Source of the DNA: Leclercia adecarboxylata
Lineage (GTDB): Bacteria; Pseudomonadota; Gammaproteobacteria; Enterobacterales; Enterobacteriaceae
Reading direction: 5' to 3'
Length of the DNA stretch: 64,000 nucleotides
Assembly: GCF_023639785.1 (NCBI RefSeq)
Contig: NZ_CP098325.1
Coordinates: 992,001-1,056,000 of the forward strand
This document shows, piece by piece, positions 33,576 to 44,955 of the stretch (its first letter is position 1; every line of letters starts with the position of its first letter). A model generated the notes under the pieces. It was not told where the DNA came from and did not search any database. It saw only the letters and a list, made by a program, of their open reading frames with translations. The position numbers were made by a program, and so were the translations under genes.

Positions 33576-34862
33576 ATGAACACAACAACACTTAAAGCAG
33601 GTCTGGGGTCTCTGGCGCTGTTGCCGGGCCTGGCAATGGCTGCACCCGCGGTAGCAGACAAAGCCGATAACGCCTTTATGATGATTTGCACCGCGCTGGT
33701 GCTGTTTATGACCATTCCGGGGATTGCGCTGTTTTACGGCGGCCTGATCCGCGGCAAAAACGTCCTTTCCATGCTCACTCAGGTGGCGGTGACCTTTGCG
33801 CTGGTGTGCGTGCTGTGGGTGGTCTATGGCTACTCGCTGGCCTTCGGGGAGGGCAACGCCTTCTTCGGCAGCTTTAACTGGGCAATGCTGAAAAATATTG
33901 AGCTGACCGCAGTGATGGGCAGCTTCTATCAGTATATCCACGTGGCGTTCCAGGGTTCATTCGCCTGTATCACCGTCGGGCTGATTGTCGGAGCGCTGGC
34001 TGAACGTATTCGCTTCTCCGCCGTGCTGATCTTCGTGGTGGTGTGGCTGACCCTCTCCTACGTGCCGGTGGCGCATATGGTCTGGGGCGGCGGCCTGCTG
34101 GCCTCTCATGGCGCGCTGGACTTTGCGGGCGGTACCGTTGTACACATCAACGCCGCGGTGGCGGGCCTGGTTGGGGCTTACCTGATTGGCAAACGCGTTG
34201 GTTTTGGTAAAGAAGCTTTCAAACCGCACAACCTGCCGATGGTCTTTACCGGTACGGCGATCCTCTACTTTGGCTGGTTTGGCTTCAACGCCGGTTCAGC
34301 CAGTGCGGCAAACGAAATTGCGGCCCTGGCCTTCGTGAACACCGTTGTTGCCACGGCGGGTGCCATTCTCTCCTGGATCTTCGGCGAGTGGGCGGTACGC
34401 GGTAAGCCTTCTCTGCTGGGCGCTTGTTCCGGTGCGATTGCGGGTCTGGTAGGTATCACCCCGGCCTGTGGTTTTGTCGGTGTCGGCGGTGCGCTGATCG
34501 TTGGTATCGTGGCGGGTCTGGCCGGTCTGTGGGGCGTGACGGCGCTGAAACGTGTGCTGCGCGTGGACGACCCTTGTGATGTGTTTGGCGTGCACGGCGT
34601 GTGCGGCATCGTTGGCTGCATCATGACCGGCATCTTTGCCTCAACCTCTCTGGGCGGCGTTGGCTTCGCTGAGGGCGTGACCATGGGTCACCAGGTTCTG
34701 GTGCAGCTGGAAAGTATCGCCATCACGGTGGTCTGGTCGGGCGTGGTTGCCTTTATCGGCTACAAACTGGCGGACATGACGGTTGGACTGCGCGTACCGG
34801 AAGAGCAGGAGCGCGAAGGTCTGGACGTCAACAGCCATGGCGAGAATGCGTATAACGCGTAA
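33576..34862 (+). CDS. amtB: Ammonium transporter AmtB
   Basis: 428-residue precursor, the E. coli length. A cleavable signal peptide (about 22 residues, ending LAMAAPA) precedes eleven membrane helices. The two pore histidines lie in FAGGTVVHINAA and DVFGVHGVCG. The trimer conducts ammonium/ammonia and is gated by GlnK. The start at MNTTTLKAG, 33 bp after glnK, was chosen to keep the signal peptide at the N-terminus; the frame opens six codons earlier at an ATG without a good ribosome-binding site. A strong terminator follows. Confidence 0.98.
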   Translation: MNTTTLKAGLGSLALLPGLAMAAPAVADKADNAFMMICTALVLFMTIPGIALFYGGLIRGKNVLSMLTQVAVTFALVCVLWVVYGYSLAFGEGNAFFGSFNWAMLKNIELTAVMGSFYQYIHVAFQGSFACITVGLIVGALAERIRFSAVLIFVVVWLTLSYVPVAHMVWGGGLLASHGALDFAGGTVVHINAAVAGLVGAYLIGKRVGFGKEAFKPHNLPMVFTGTAILYFGWFGFNAGSASAANEIAALAFVNTVVATAGAILSWIFGEWAVRGKPSLLGACSGAIAGLVGITPACGFVGVGGALIVGIVAGLAGLWGVTALKRVLRVDDPCDVFGVHGVCGIVGCIMTGIFASTSLGGVGFAEGVTMGHQVLVQLESIAITVVWSGVVAFIGYKLADMTVGLRVPEEQEREGLDVNSHGENAYNA

Positions 34863-34870
34863 ATAAAAGC

Positions 34871-34894
34871 AAACGGCAACCTCGGTTGCCGTTT
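34871..34894 (+). terminator. Terminator of glnK-amtB
   Basis: AAACGGCAAC (34871-34880) and GTTGCCGTTT (34885-34894) form a 10-bp stem with ctcg loop. Confidence 0.88.
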
Positions 34895-34906
34895 TAGCTT
34901 TTGTAG

Positions 34907-34934
34907 GCCGGGTAAGGCGAAACCGCCACCCGGC
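34907..34934. repeat. REP element between amtB and tesB
   Basis: GCCGGGT (34907-34913) pairs with ACCCGGC (34928-34934) around aaggcgaaaccgcc, the same family as the element at 1972. A TTTTT tract follows. Confidence 0.85.
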
Positions 34935-34943
34935 TTTTTCACA

Positions 34944-35804
34944 TCAGCCCCGGTTACGCATTACCCCTTCCTGTACGGTGGATGCCACCAGCACGCCATC
35001 CTGGGTATAGAACTCGCCGCGCACAAACCCACGCGCGCTGGACGCCGAGGTGCTTTCCACGCTGTAGAGCAGCCACTCATTCATATTAAACGGACGGTGG
35101 AACCACATTGAATGGTCGATGGTGGCAACCTGCATCCCTTTCTCAAGGAAACCCACACCGTGAGGCTGCAGGGCGACCGGCAGGAAGTTGAAGTCCGAGG
35201 CATACCCCAGCAGATACTGATGCACGCGGAAATCTTCCGGCATGGCGCCGTTGGCGCGGATCCAGACCTGGCGGGCAGGCTCTGCGATGTGTCCTTTCAT
35301 CGGGTTATGAAACTCAACCGGGCGGATCTCCAGGGGCTTATCGCAGAGAAACTTCTCTTTAACCTGCGGGGGCAGCAGATGCGCCAGCGCGCGGGCAATG
35401 TCAGTCTCTGAACGCAACGTATCCGGCGCAGGCGCGGGCGGCATCGTTTTCTGATGCTCATAGCCCGGCTCCGGGGCCTGGAACGACGCCGTCATATAGA
35501 AAATCGGTTTGCCGTTCTGCACCGCCGCCACGCGGCGGGCGCTGAAGCTATTGCCGTCGCGCAGGACTTCAACGTCATACACGATGGGTTTCTGGCTGTC
35601 GCCCGGGCGCAAAAAGTAGCTGTGAAAGGAGTGCACAAAGCGCTCCGCAGGTACGGTCTCTTTAGCAGCGTAGAGGGCTTGTCCCACAACCTGGCCGCCG
35701 AAAACCTGGCGTAAACCCAGATCTTCGCTTTGTCCCCGAAAGAGTCCTTCTTCAATTTTTTCCAGGTTTAATAATGTCAGCAGATTGCTTAGTGCCTGAC
35801 TCAT
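34944..35804 (-). CDS. tesB: Acyl-CoA thioesterase II
   Basis: 286 residues, the E. coli length, with a double hot-dog fold. It hydrolyses medium- and long-chain acyl-CoAs in the cytoplasm. The N-terminal half holds [13 protein letters not shown] and [12 protein letters not shown]; the C-terminal half holds the active-site region [12 protein letters not shown] and the Gln-bearing end STVQEGVMR. The start at [12 protein letters not shown] was chosen over an ATG four codons upstream. It is convergent with amtB and divergent from ybaY. Confidence 0.97.
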   Translation of the reverse strand: MSQALSNLLTLLNLEKIEEGLFRGQSEDLGLRQVFGGQVVGQALYAAKETVPAERFVHSFHSYFLRPGDSQKPIVYDVEVLRDGNSFSARRVAAVQNGKPIFYMTASFQAPEPGYEHQKTMPPAPAPDTLRSETDIARALAHLLPPQVKEKFLCDKPLEIRPVEFHNPMKGHIAEPARQVWIRANGAMPEDFRVHQYLLGYASDFNFLPVALQPHGVGFLEKGMQVATIDHSMWFHRPFNMNEWLLYSVESTSASSARGFVRGEFYTQDGVLVASTVQEGVMRNRG

Positions 35805-36012
35805 AGTCGTCCTCAATTAACACGCCGTGGCGAAAGATACGCAGAGTATAACGCAGAATTGAAAGTGGTCCGATGGGTGCAATAATCTGAATAACAGGGG
35901 GATTCCAGGCATAAATAATTGATATGTGCCACACTTAGTCTCGTTATCTTTATGTTAACCACTCATCTGGCGGTATCGATCCCGCTGGTGCATTGATGAT
36001 AAGGAGAACTCA

Positions 36013-36582
36013 ATGAAACTCGTGCACATGTTAAGTGGTTTAGCGGTAGCGGTTGCTCTCTCTGCCTGCGCGGACAAAAGCGCAGACATCCAGACGCCAG
36101 CGCCAAACCCTAACACTGCTGGCGTAGCGACGCAGCCGACTATTCAGCAGCCAAATGTCTCAGGTACGATCTGGATCCGCCAGAAAGTTGCTTTACCGCC
36201 GGATGCGGTGTTAACCGTTACCCTGTCTGATGCCTCGCTGGCTGATTCGCCATCGAAAGTGCTGGCGCAGCGGGCGACGCGTACCGAGGGTAAACAGGCC
36301 CCATTCAAATTTGAATTGCCGTTTAACCCGTCGGATGTTCAGCCCAACGCCCGTATTCTGTTGAGTGCGGCGATCACCATTAACGATCGGGTTGTTCTGA
36401 TGACCGATATCGTGAAGCCGGTGATCAACCAGGGCGGTACAAAAGCCGATCTGGTGCTGGTACCGGTGCAGCAGACCTCGCTGCCGTTGCAGCCTGGTGG
36501 CGGTGCACCGACCACGGTGCCGTCAACGTCACCAACCCAGGTTAGCCCGTCTACGGCGACCCCGGCGCCAACTCAGCTTTAA
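36013..36582 (+). CDS. ybaY: YbaY-family lipoprotein
   Basis: 189 residues. Lipobox VALSAC with Cys19 after a short signal peptide. Residues 50-150 form a YscW/pilotin-like beta domain (SGTIWIRQKVALPPDAVLTV, then FELPFNPSDVQP). The C-terminal 35 residues are low-complexity Pro, Thr and Ser. Function is unknown. A strong AAGGAGAA site precedes the ATG. E. coli YbaY is a sigma-E/RpoS-linked envelope protein of similar length. Confidence 0.92.
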   Translation: MKLVHMLSGLAVAVALSACADKSADIQTPAPNPNTAGVATQPTIQQPNVSGTIWIRQKVALPPDAVLTVTLSDASLADSPSKVLAQRATRTEGKQAPFKFELPFNPSDVQPNARILLSAAITINDRVVLMTDIVKPVINQGGTKADLVLVPVQQTSLPLQPGGGAPTTVPSTSPTQVSPSTATPAPTQL

Positions 36583-36614
36583 CGATCTCTGCCCCTCTCG
36601 CCTGAGAGGGGCAT

Positions 36615-36926
36615 TCAGTATCGCCAGCGATATCGCTGCATATCAATTTGCCCACCCCCTGACACCTGCACGCCTTCACTGAGCAATGCCTGACGCTGAC
36701 GCTGTAAATCCGGCCCGGTTAAGGAGATCGCCCCATGGCGATTGACAACCCGATGCCAGGGCAGGGTACTGCCTTCCGGCAGCCGTCTGAGGACGCCGCC
36801 GACCTGCCGCGCAGCGCGGGGAGAACCCGCCAGTCGTGCCACCTCGCCATAGGTGGTGACAGTGCCTTCGGGAATAGAAGCGACTATCTGCCATACCCGC
36901 TGGGGAAAAGAGTCGTGCTCGTCCAT
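36615..36926 (-). CDS. atl: Alkyltransferase-like DNA-lesion recognition protein Atl
   Basis: 103 residues. Homologous to the DNA-binding domain of O6-alkylguanine-DNA alkyltransferases, but the acceptor cysteine is replaced by Trp (PWHRVVN in place of PCHRVV). It therefore binds O6-alkylguanine without repairing it and channels lesions to nucleotide excision repair. The helix-turn-helix (TTYGEVARLAGSPRAARQVG) and the Arg finger region are present. The start at MDEHDSFPQRVW follows AGGAGA; E. coli annotations with about 25 more residues use a start not supported here. Symbol also ybaZ. Confidence 0.94.
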   Translation of the reverse strand: MDEHDSFPQRVWQIVASIPEGTVTTYGEVARLAGSPRAARQVGGVLRRLPEGSTLPWHRVVNRHGAISLTGPDLQRQRQALLSEGVQVSGGGQIDMQRYRWRY

Positions 36927-37035
36927 ATTTTTCTCCTGTGTTAGGGGCATGATAGAGATTAACGGCTAATACAGGAAGAAAGCGCCCACTCTGTAAACGC
37001 TTTGCGCAATAAACCATCACCCGGACGCGGTTAAC

Positions 37036-37064
37036 TTGCAATTGCCATGCGGTACAGTGATAAT
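37036..37064 (+). promoter_or_regulatory. Promoter of ffs
   Basis: TTGCAA (37036-37041) and GATAAT (37059-37064) are separated by 17 bp. The transcript would start near 37072, leaving a leader of about 25 nt that RNase P removes, as known for E. coli pre-4.5S RNA. Confidence 0.75.
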
Positions 37065-37096
37065 GCGCCAGCGCGTTGGTTAACAACGCTCTCAAT

Positions 37097-37210
37097 GGGG
37101 GCTCTGTTGGTTCTCCCGCAACGCTACTCTGTTCACCAGGTCAGGTCCGGAAGGAAGCAGCCAGGGCAGACGACGTGTGTGCCGGGATGTAGCTGGCAGG
37201 GCCCCCACCC
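37097..37210 (+). ncRNA. ffs: 4.5S RNA, RNA component of the signal recognition particle
   Basis: 114 nt, the E. coli length. The 5' end ggggGCTCTGTTGG pairs with the 3' end ccagc..GGGCCCCC to form the long rod. The apical SRP loop core (CAGGTCAGGTCCGGAAGGAA, then GCAGCC) that binds Ffh is fully conserved. It lies between atl and the accessory block, as ffs does in E. coli. Confidence 0.97.
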
Positions 37211-37311
37211 ATTTCTGCTCTCCGAACGTCTTTCTCATCCCCTCATTTCTGTTATCCCCATCAACAGTGCGCATATTTTATATTTTCATTCTGGCCTGTC
37301 TATTTCGCAAA

Positions 37312-37351
37312 TTGTCATCATACTGAAACGTGGCTGTCATTATTCTGTCAT
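37312..37351 (+). promoter_or_regulatory. Candidate tandem Pho box upstream of the two-gene unknown operon
   Basis: Four 7-mers lie at exact 11-bp phase: TTGTCAT (37312), CTGAAAC (37323), CTGTCAT (37334) and CTGTCAT (37345), with 4-bp spacers cata, gtgg and tatt. The last two form a good PhoB box (CTGTCAT-N4-CTGTCAT); the first pair is a weaker upstream unit. The downstream -10 is unclear (GTAAGT near 37366). The next gene starts 120 bp downstream. Confidence 0.5.
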
Positions 37352-37470
37352 AAATTTTCTGCAGGGTAAGTGTGACATTTTTATTATCTATAAGCAGGAA
37401 ATATATATCTGGATAATAATGTTAACTTCGTGTATTAATTTAAGAAAATAGTGCCAGGGATGTTAAAACC

Positions 37471-37722
37471 ATGACGACTGCTGTCCTGAATGTGAAAATT
37501 GACGAAGCGCTAAAAGAGAAGCTTCGTCACTATGCCGAAGTGAATAATGAGAATCTCAGCGTTACCACAGAGAAGCTGCTGCAGATGGCGTTTGCTGTAG
37601 CAGATGAGGCGGGAGTAACGGAGGAGGATATCGACAATCAGCATACGGAAGAAGAGAGTGTAGCTCCATTTACTCCTAAAGAAATCAAAGCATTAAGAAA
37701 AATTCTGAAGAAGAAAAAATGA
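37471..37722 (+). CDS. Small ribbon-helix-helix-like protein, first gene of a two-gene unit
   Basis: 83 residues; not recognised. The N-terminal part (TAVLNVKIDEALKEKLRHYA) has the strand-helix pattern of a ribbon-helix-helix (RHH) DNA-binding antitoxin. The middle is acidic (EEDIDNQHTEEESV) and the C-terminus is a Lys-rich helix. Its stop overlaps the next start (ATGA), so the pair is translationally coupled. Ribosome binding is weak: only cagggatg lies upstream. An antitoxin or regulator role is inference from size, order and RHH-like start; neither protein shows a recognisable toxin motif. Confidence 0.7.
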   Translation: MTTAVLNVKIDEALKEKLRHYAEVNNENLSVTTEKLLQMAFAVADEAGVTEEDIDNQHTEEESVAPFTPKEIKALRKILKKKK

Positions 37723-37937
37723 AACAACATCAACAATCAACCGCCAGCAGCTACTCAGAGGCCTGCTCGCTTCTGCGCTCTGGCTATGTCAAACATGTCC
37801 GGCTGGGCTGGGACGTTGGCAGTGATGAGTTCTTTCGAATTGCGTCTGACTGGTGTGATACCGGCGCAAAAATAAAGAAAGAAGGCGATAGTTTTGTTAT
37901 TTCCCTGAAAGGTTTTCCTATCCCGGCTCAGCACTGA
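37719..37937 (+). CDS. Small protein of unknown function, second gene of the unit
   Basis: 72 residues; no family recognised. The predicted fold is alpha then beta (YSEACSLLRSGYVKHVRLGW, then IKKEGDSFVISLKGFPIPA). The start ATG overlaps the preceding stop by four bases. A very strong terminator follows after 14 bp, so the two genes form a closed unit. It could be the effector partner of the RHH-like protein, but no catalytic residues of RelE, HicA, VapC or similar toxins are visible. Confidence 0.68.
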   Translation: MKQHQQSTASSYSEACSLLRSGYVKHVRLGWDVGSDEFFRIASDWCDTGAKIKKEGDSFVISLKGFPIPAQH

Positions 37938-37951
37938 TCTCCCCATGCTGA

Positions 37952-37988
37952 AAATGTCTGACTGTAACCATTACAGTCAGACATTTTT
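37952..37988 (+). terminator. Terminator of the two-gene unknown operon
   Basis: Perfect 16-bp stem (37952-37967 with 37971-37986), 3-nt loop and T tract to 37988. It is the longest perfect hairpin I found in the window. Confidence 0.92.
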
Positions 37989-38080
37989 AAATCCTGCATT
38001 AATAGCGGTTATTTGTGCGCCCGCTCACTTTTTTCCCGTAATAAATATCAGCGTTGCACTCGCGTATTGATTAAACGCGG

Positions 38081-39538
38081 TTACACCAGCGTGCGTTTGG
38101 CGCTGTGCCCGCCGTTACTCAATGCCCGCCACAGCGGCTTGATCCGCACCAGCGCGTTTTCCAGCTCCTCAGGCTCCATGGAAAAGGGCATACGCAGGTA
38201 GCGGTCAAAGGCCCCGGAAAGCCCAAAGCGCGTCCCGGTTCCCAGATGGATGCCCGCCGCTTCGGCGCGCGTGGCCAGCTGGGTTGCCAGCCTGTCCGGC
38301 AGCTCCACCCAGAAGGAGAGCCCCCCTTCCGGCATCCGGAAGCGCCAGTCCGGGAAATGTTCCCGCAGCAGCGCCGCACAGCCATCCCGTCGCTCGCGCA
38401 GCATCTCCCGGCGGGCAGGTAAAAATGTCTCGCCGTGTTCAATCAGCCACAGGGTTGCCAGCTGCTCCAGCAGCGGCGAGCCAAGATCGAGCGTATCGCG
38501 GGTCTGGGCAAGCGTGGCGATGGTGCGTGCCGGGGCGCGGACCCAGCCCATTCGCAGACCCCCCCAGAAACTTTTTCCTGCCGAGCCCAGCGTAATGACA
38601 TTGCCATTCGGGCAGAAGGAGGCCAGCGGCGGCGGGGGAGGGGCATCGAACCACAGATCCACCATGGTTTCATCCACCACCAGCGTAGTGCGGGCCCGGG
38701 CAGCAACCGCAGCGATGGCTTGCCGGCTCTTCTCGTCCATGCAGCGGCCAGTAGGATTGTGAAAATCCGGCATCAGATAGGCCAGACGTGGTGCGGTCTG
38801 GGCGAGGGTGGCGGCAAAGCCGTCGATATCCCAGCCCGTATGCGGCAGCGATACGCCCACCGGCCGACAGGACGCCCCCTGAATCGCCGCGATAGCCAGC
38901 GGATAGGTGGGGTGATCCACCACCACCCGATCGCCCGGCCCGGTGAACATGCGCAGGACCAGCGCCAGCCCGCTCACCGCGCCGTTAACCACCATCACCT
39001 CTTCTGCCCGGGTTGGCAGGCCGCGAGCCGTATAGCGTGCAGCGATGGCTTCGCGCAGCGCCAGCAATCCCAGCTGATCGTAGCCGGTTTGCGTCAGATG
39101 CTGGGTAATGGCGGTCAGGGCATGCGTATAGGCCCGATGGATCTCCGGTCCCGCAGCCAGGGCGGCAGTCGAGAGATCCAGGGCCGCGCTGGCACTGGCG
39201 CGGGTCGGGGGCGTGCGGCTGTCGGGCAGGATCACCCGCGAGCCGCTGCCGTGTCGGCTTTCGAGGTAACCTTCATCCCGCAGATGCGCAAGGGCACTGC
39301 TGACGGTGGTCCGGCTGACCGCCAGGGTTAAGGCCAGCTCCCGCTCCCCTGGCAGGCGCGTATCCAGCGCCAGCCTGCCGTCGAGGATCAGGAGGCGCAA
39401 GGCATCGGCCAGCTGGCGCCACAAAGGGGTGCGGGAGGCACTCTCCTGCCAGTGACCCAGCAGGCGAACTAATGACTGACTTCCAAATCGACGTGATGAC
39501 ACAGGCAGTCCACTTTTTGAAAACTGGACATTAATCAT
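38081..39538 (-). CDS. yczR: MocR/GntR-family PLP-dependent regulator YczR
   Basis: 485 residues. N-terminal GntR winged helix (about 35-105: PLWRQLADALRLLILDGRL, then SRTTVSSALAHLRDEGYLE) fused to a fold-type I aminotransferase domain. The PLP lysine lies in GSAGKSFWGGLRMGW. MocR regulators sense PLP or an aminated ligand and usually control a divergent gene. Here the divergent neighbour, 48 bp away, is yczE, the pairing typical of the YczR subgroup. The ATG at 39538 gives an N-terminal extension of about 35 residues; an internal start is possible but would still keep the winged helix. Confidence 0.86.
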   Translation of the reverse strand: MINVQFSKSGLPVSSRRFGSQSLVRLLGHWQESASRTPLWRQLADALRLLILDGRLALDTRLPGERELALTLAVSRTTVSSALAHLRDEGYLESRHGSGSRVILPDSRTPPTRASASAALDLSTAALAAGPEIHRAYTHALTAITQHLTQTGYDQLGLLALREAIAARYTARGLPTRAEEVMVVNGAVSGLALVLRMFTGPGDRVVVDHPTYPLAIAAIQGASCRPVGVSLPHTGWDIDGFAATLAQTAPRLAYLMPDFHNPTGRCMDEKSRQAIAAVAARARTTLVVDETMVDLWFDAPPPPPLASFCPNGNVITLGSAGKSFWGGLRMGWVRAPARTIATLAQTRDTLDLGSPLLEQLATLWLIEHGETFLPARREMLRERRDGCAALLREHFPDWRFRMPEGGLSFWVELPDRLATQLATRAEAAGIHLGTGTRFGLSGAFDRYLRMPFSMEPEELENALVRIKPLWRALSNGGHSAKRTLV

Positions 39539-39586
39539 AGGGCCATTTCAGGTGATGATGAAAGCAGAAACCATCGGAGAGAGATC

Positions 39587-40195
39587 ATGTTGCGTCGATT
39601 ACTTCAGCTTTACCTCGGATTAAGCCTCTATGGCCTGTCAACGGCGATGTTTGTGCGAGCGGATCTGGGAGCCGATCCGTGGAATGTCTTCCACCTGGGG
39701 GTAGCCAAACTGCTGGCAATGGATATTGGCACCGTCATGATCCTCACCGGGGCGCTGGTCCTGCTGTTCTGGATCCCGCTGCGCCAGCGTCCGGGCCTCG
39801 GTACGATAAGCAATGTGATTGTGATTGGTCTGGCCGCCGATGCGGCACTGGCGTTTATTCCGGCCATCGATTCCCTGATGGCCCGCAGCCTGTTGCTGGC
39901 AAGCGCAGTGATTGTCAATGCGCTGGCGACCGGGATGTACATTGGTGCCGGATTTGGCGCCGGGCCGCGCGACGGCCTGATGACCGGAATCAACGCCCGC
40001 ACCGGCTGGTCGGTTCGTCGCGTACGCACGGCGATTGAAATTTCGGTTCTGCTGATTGGTTGTGTTCTCGGCGGTACCTTTGGTGTGGGAACCGTGCTTT
40101 ATGCGTTGAGCATCGGTCCGCTGATCCAGATCTGCCTGCCGTGGTTTCGGCACAAACCGCGGATCCTTGTGCCAGAGCCAGGAAGCGTTGTCTGA
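39587..40195 (+). CDS. yczE: YczE/YyaS/YitT-family integral membrane protein
   Basis: 202 residues with about five hydrophobic helices. The conserved motifs FVRADLGADPWNVFH (helix 1-2 loop) and GAGFGAGPRDGLMTG mark the YczE family. The Bacillus homologue is needed for lipopeptide production; the transported or sensed compound is unknown. The gene is divergent from yczR and probably controlled by it. It is preceded by GGAGAGA. Its stop is directly followed by the operator-like sequence in front of lacI. Confidence 0.85.
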   Translation: MLRRLLQLYLGLSLYGLSTAMFVRADLGADPWNVFHLGVAKLLAMDIGTVMILTGALVLLFWIPLRQRPGLGTISNVIVIGLAADAALAFIPAIDSLMARSLLLASAVIVNALATGMYIGAGFGAGPRDGLMTGINARTGWSVRRVRTAIEISVLLIGCVLGGTFGVGTVLYALSIGPLIQICLPWFRHKPRILVPEPGSVV

Positions 40196-40196
40196 T

Positions 40197-40213
40197 TTTG
40201 CGAAGCGCTCACA
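40197..40213 (-). promoter_or_regulatory. lac-operator-like site in front of lacI
   Basis: TTTGCGAAGCGCTCACA on the + strand is the exact reverse complement of the 17-bp sequence at 41423. The minus strand reads TGTGAGCGCTTCGCAAA, whose TGTGAGCG half matches the left half of E. coli lacO1. It lies about 58 bp before lacI and suggests autoregulation. Confidence 0.65.
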
Positions 40214-40271
40214 TGCTTTACGCCAGGCGTTATGACAGAATAGGCGCATCCGTCCCTGCAGCGTGAACCGC

Positions 40272-41345
40272 ATGAAAGCCATAACCCTCTACGATGTCGC
40301 CCGCCTGGCGGGCGTCTCCTATCAAACCGTCTCGCGGGTCATTAATGACGCGGCCCATGTCTCTGCCCGTACCCGGGAGAAAGTGCTCCAGGCGATGGCC
40401 GAGCTGCACTATGTCCCTAACCGCGGTGCACAGCAGCTGGCAGGCAAACGCACCCTTACGCTGGGATTGATCACCACCGATCTGGCGCTGCATGCTCCCT
40501 CGCAGATTGCGTCGGCGGTGAAGACGCGGGCAGGGGAGCGCGGGGCGAGCGTGTTGATCTCGATGGTCGAAAATCCGCAGCAGTGCCTGGCGGCAGTCCA
40601 GGAGTTACTGGCCCAGCGCGTGGAAGGATTGCTGGTCAACGTCCCACTGGAAGATGAACTGGCAGAAAGCCTGCAGGCGCAGGCCGTTCCGGTGCCGGTA
40701 TTATTTCTTGATGTCACACCTCATGCCCGGGTCCACAGCCTGGTGTTTGATGCAGAGCAGGGGGCTCACCTGGGGGCGCAACATTTGCTGGCGCTGGGCC
40801 ATCAGCGGATCGCGCTGCTCGGCGGGCCGCAAAGTTCCGTCTCTGCCCGGGCGCGGCTAGCGGGCTGGTTATCATCTTTAGGCGAGGCGGGTCTGGAACC
40901 CTGCTCCGTCCTTCAGGGGGACTGGAGCGCGGCCTCGGGGTATGAAAAAGGCCATCAGCTGCTGGCCGGGGCTGTTCTCCCGCAGGCGATCCTGGTGGCT
41001 AACGATCAGATGGCCCTTGGCGTGATGCGTGCCTGCGCCGAAAAAGGGATTGCGGTGCCGGGTCAGATCTCGGTGGTGGGTTTTGACGATACCACCGACA
41101 GCGCATGGTTTACCCCGCCGCTGACCACGGTTCGCCAGGCGTTTCGTGAGGCAGGCCTGCGCAGCGTGGAGTGGCTGCTGGCGCAGCAGGGCAGCGCCGG
41201 AGAGACACCTTTGCAAACCCGGCTGCCGGTGACGCTGATCGAGCGTCATTCTACTGCCCGGGAAGGGATCCCACAGGGGAGCGACGATCTGGCTCAGCAG
41301 CTAAAATCGCTGGCGCTGCTGGCGGAACAGCTGGCCCGCCGATAA
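40272..41345 (+). CDS. lacI: Lac repressor (LacI family)
   Basis: 357 residues. Helix-turn-helix LYDVARLAGVSYQTVSRVIN at the N-terminus, with the recognition helix YQTVSRV identical to E. coli LacI. The hinge region NRGAQQLAGKRTL and the core FLHAPSQ-like segment (LALHAPSQIASAVKTRA) also match it. The C-terminus has a leucine-heptad tail (LAQQLKSLALLAEQLARR) like the tetramerisation helix of LacI, consistent with DNA looping between two operators. The ATG at 40272 was chosen by alignment; a GTG three codons upstream is possible. lacZ follows in the same direction after 104 bp. Confidence 0.93.
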   Translation: MKAITLYDVARLAGVSYQTVSRVINDAAHVSARTREKVLQAMAELHYVPNRGAQQLAGKRTLTLGLITTDLALHAPSQIASAVKTRAGERGASVLISMVENPQQCLAAVQELLAQRVEGLLVNVPLEDELAESLQAQAVPVPVLFLDVTPHARVHSLVFDAEQGAHLGAQHLLALGHQRIALLGGPQSSVSARARLAGWLSSLGEAGLEPCSVLQGDWSAASGYEKGHQLLAGAVLPQAILVANDQMALGVMRACAEKGIAVPGQISVVGFDDTTDSAWFTPPLTTVRQAFREAGLRSVEWLLAQQGSAGETPLQTRLPVTLIERHSTAREGIPQGSDDLAQQLKSLALLAEQLARR

Positions 41346-41422
41346 TGCTTTTGTGATCGCCATCGCTTCATCAGGCTCTCCCGCTTTACCCTCTCTTCCT
41401 GACAGGGCATTGTAGATAAAAT

Positions 41423-41439
41423 TGTGAGCGCTTCGCAAA
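41423..41439 (+). promoter_or_regulatory. lac-operator-like site in front of lacZ
   Basis: TGTGAGCGCTTCGCAAA ends 10 bp before the lacZ ATG and abuts the AGAGGT ribosome-binding site. Preceded by AAT, its left part AATTGTGAGCG is identical to the left half of E. coli lacO1; the right half differs. A repressor here would block transcript start or early elongation. Confidence 0.72.
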
Positions 41440-41446
41440 GAGGTAA

Positions 41447-44536
<3,090 letters not shown>

Positions 44537-44595
44537 ACTTAATCGCTGATGCGGCTACACCGCGTGGCCGCACATTCACTTCGGAGGTTTATCTG

Positions 44596-44949
44596 ATGAA
44601 GTATGTCGATGGTTTTGTGGTTGCCGTTCCCGCGGGCAATAAGGAGGCCTATCGCGAGATGGCGGCGAAAGCCGCGCCTTTGTTTAAGGAGTTTGGCGCG
44701 CTTCGCATCGTAGAGTGTTGGGCAGATGACGTGCCTGACGGCAAGTTAACCGACTTTCGCATGGCGGTGAAGGCGGAAGAGAACGAAGAGGTGGTCTTCA
44801 GCTGGATCGAATATCCTTCCAGAGCGGTTCGCGACGAAGCGAACCAGAAGATGATGAACGATCCCAGAATGAAAGCGTTTGGCGAGTCCATGCCCTTCGA
44901 CGGTAAACGGATGATCTATGGAGGCTTCTCGCCTCTGCTGGACGAATAA
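44596..44949 (+). CDS. ybaA: DUF1428 family protein YbaA
   Basis: 117 residues, the E. coli length and closely similar (MKYVDGFVVAVPAGNKEAYR, then DPRMKAFGESMPFDGKRMIY). A dimeric ferredoxin-like fold is expected. Function is unknown. In E. coli ybaA directly follows ffs; here about 7.3 kb separates them, which marks the right edge of the accessory block. A GGAGG ribosome-binding site precedes it. Confidence 0.94.
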   Translation: MKYVDGFVVAVPAGNKEAYREMAAKAAPLFKEFGALRIVECWADDVPDGKLTDFRMAVKAEENEEVVFSWIEYPSRAVRDEANQKMMNDPRMKAFGESMPFDGKRMIYGGFSPLLDE

Positions 44950-44955
44950 ACCTGC

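Noticed and set aside
41352..41367. CRP site upstream of lacZ (TGTGA, six bases, TCGCT)
   Set aside because: Only the left half fits; the right half differs at several positions and no promoter could be aligned to it.
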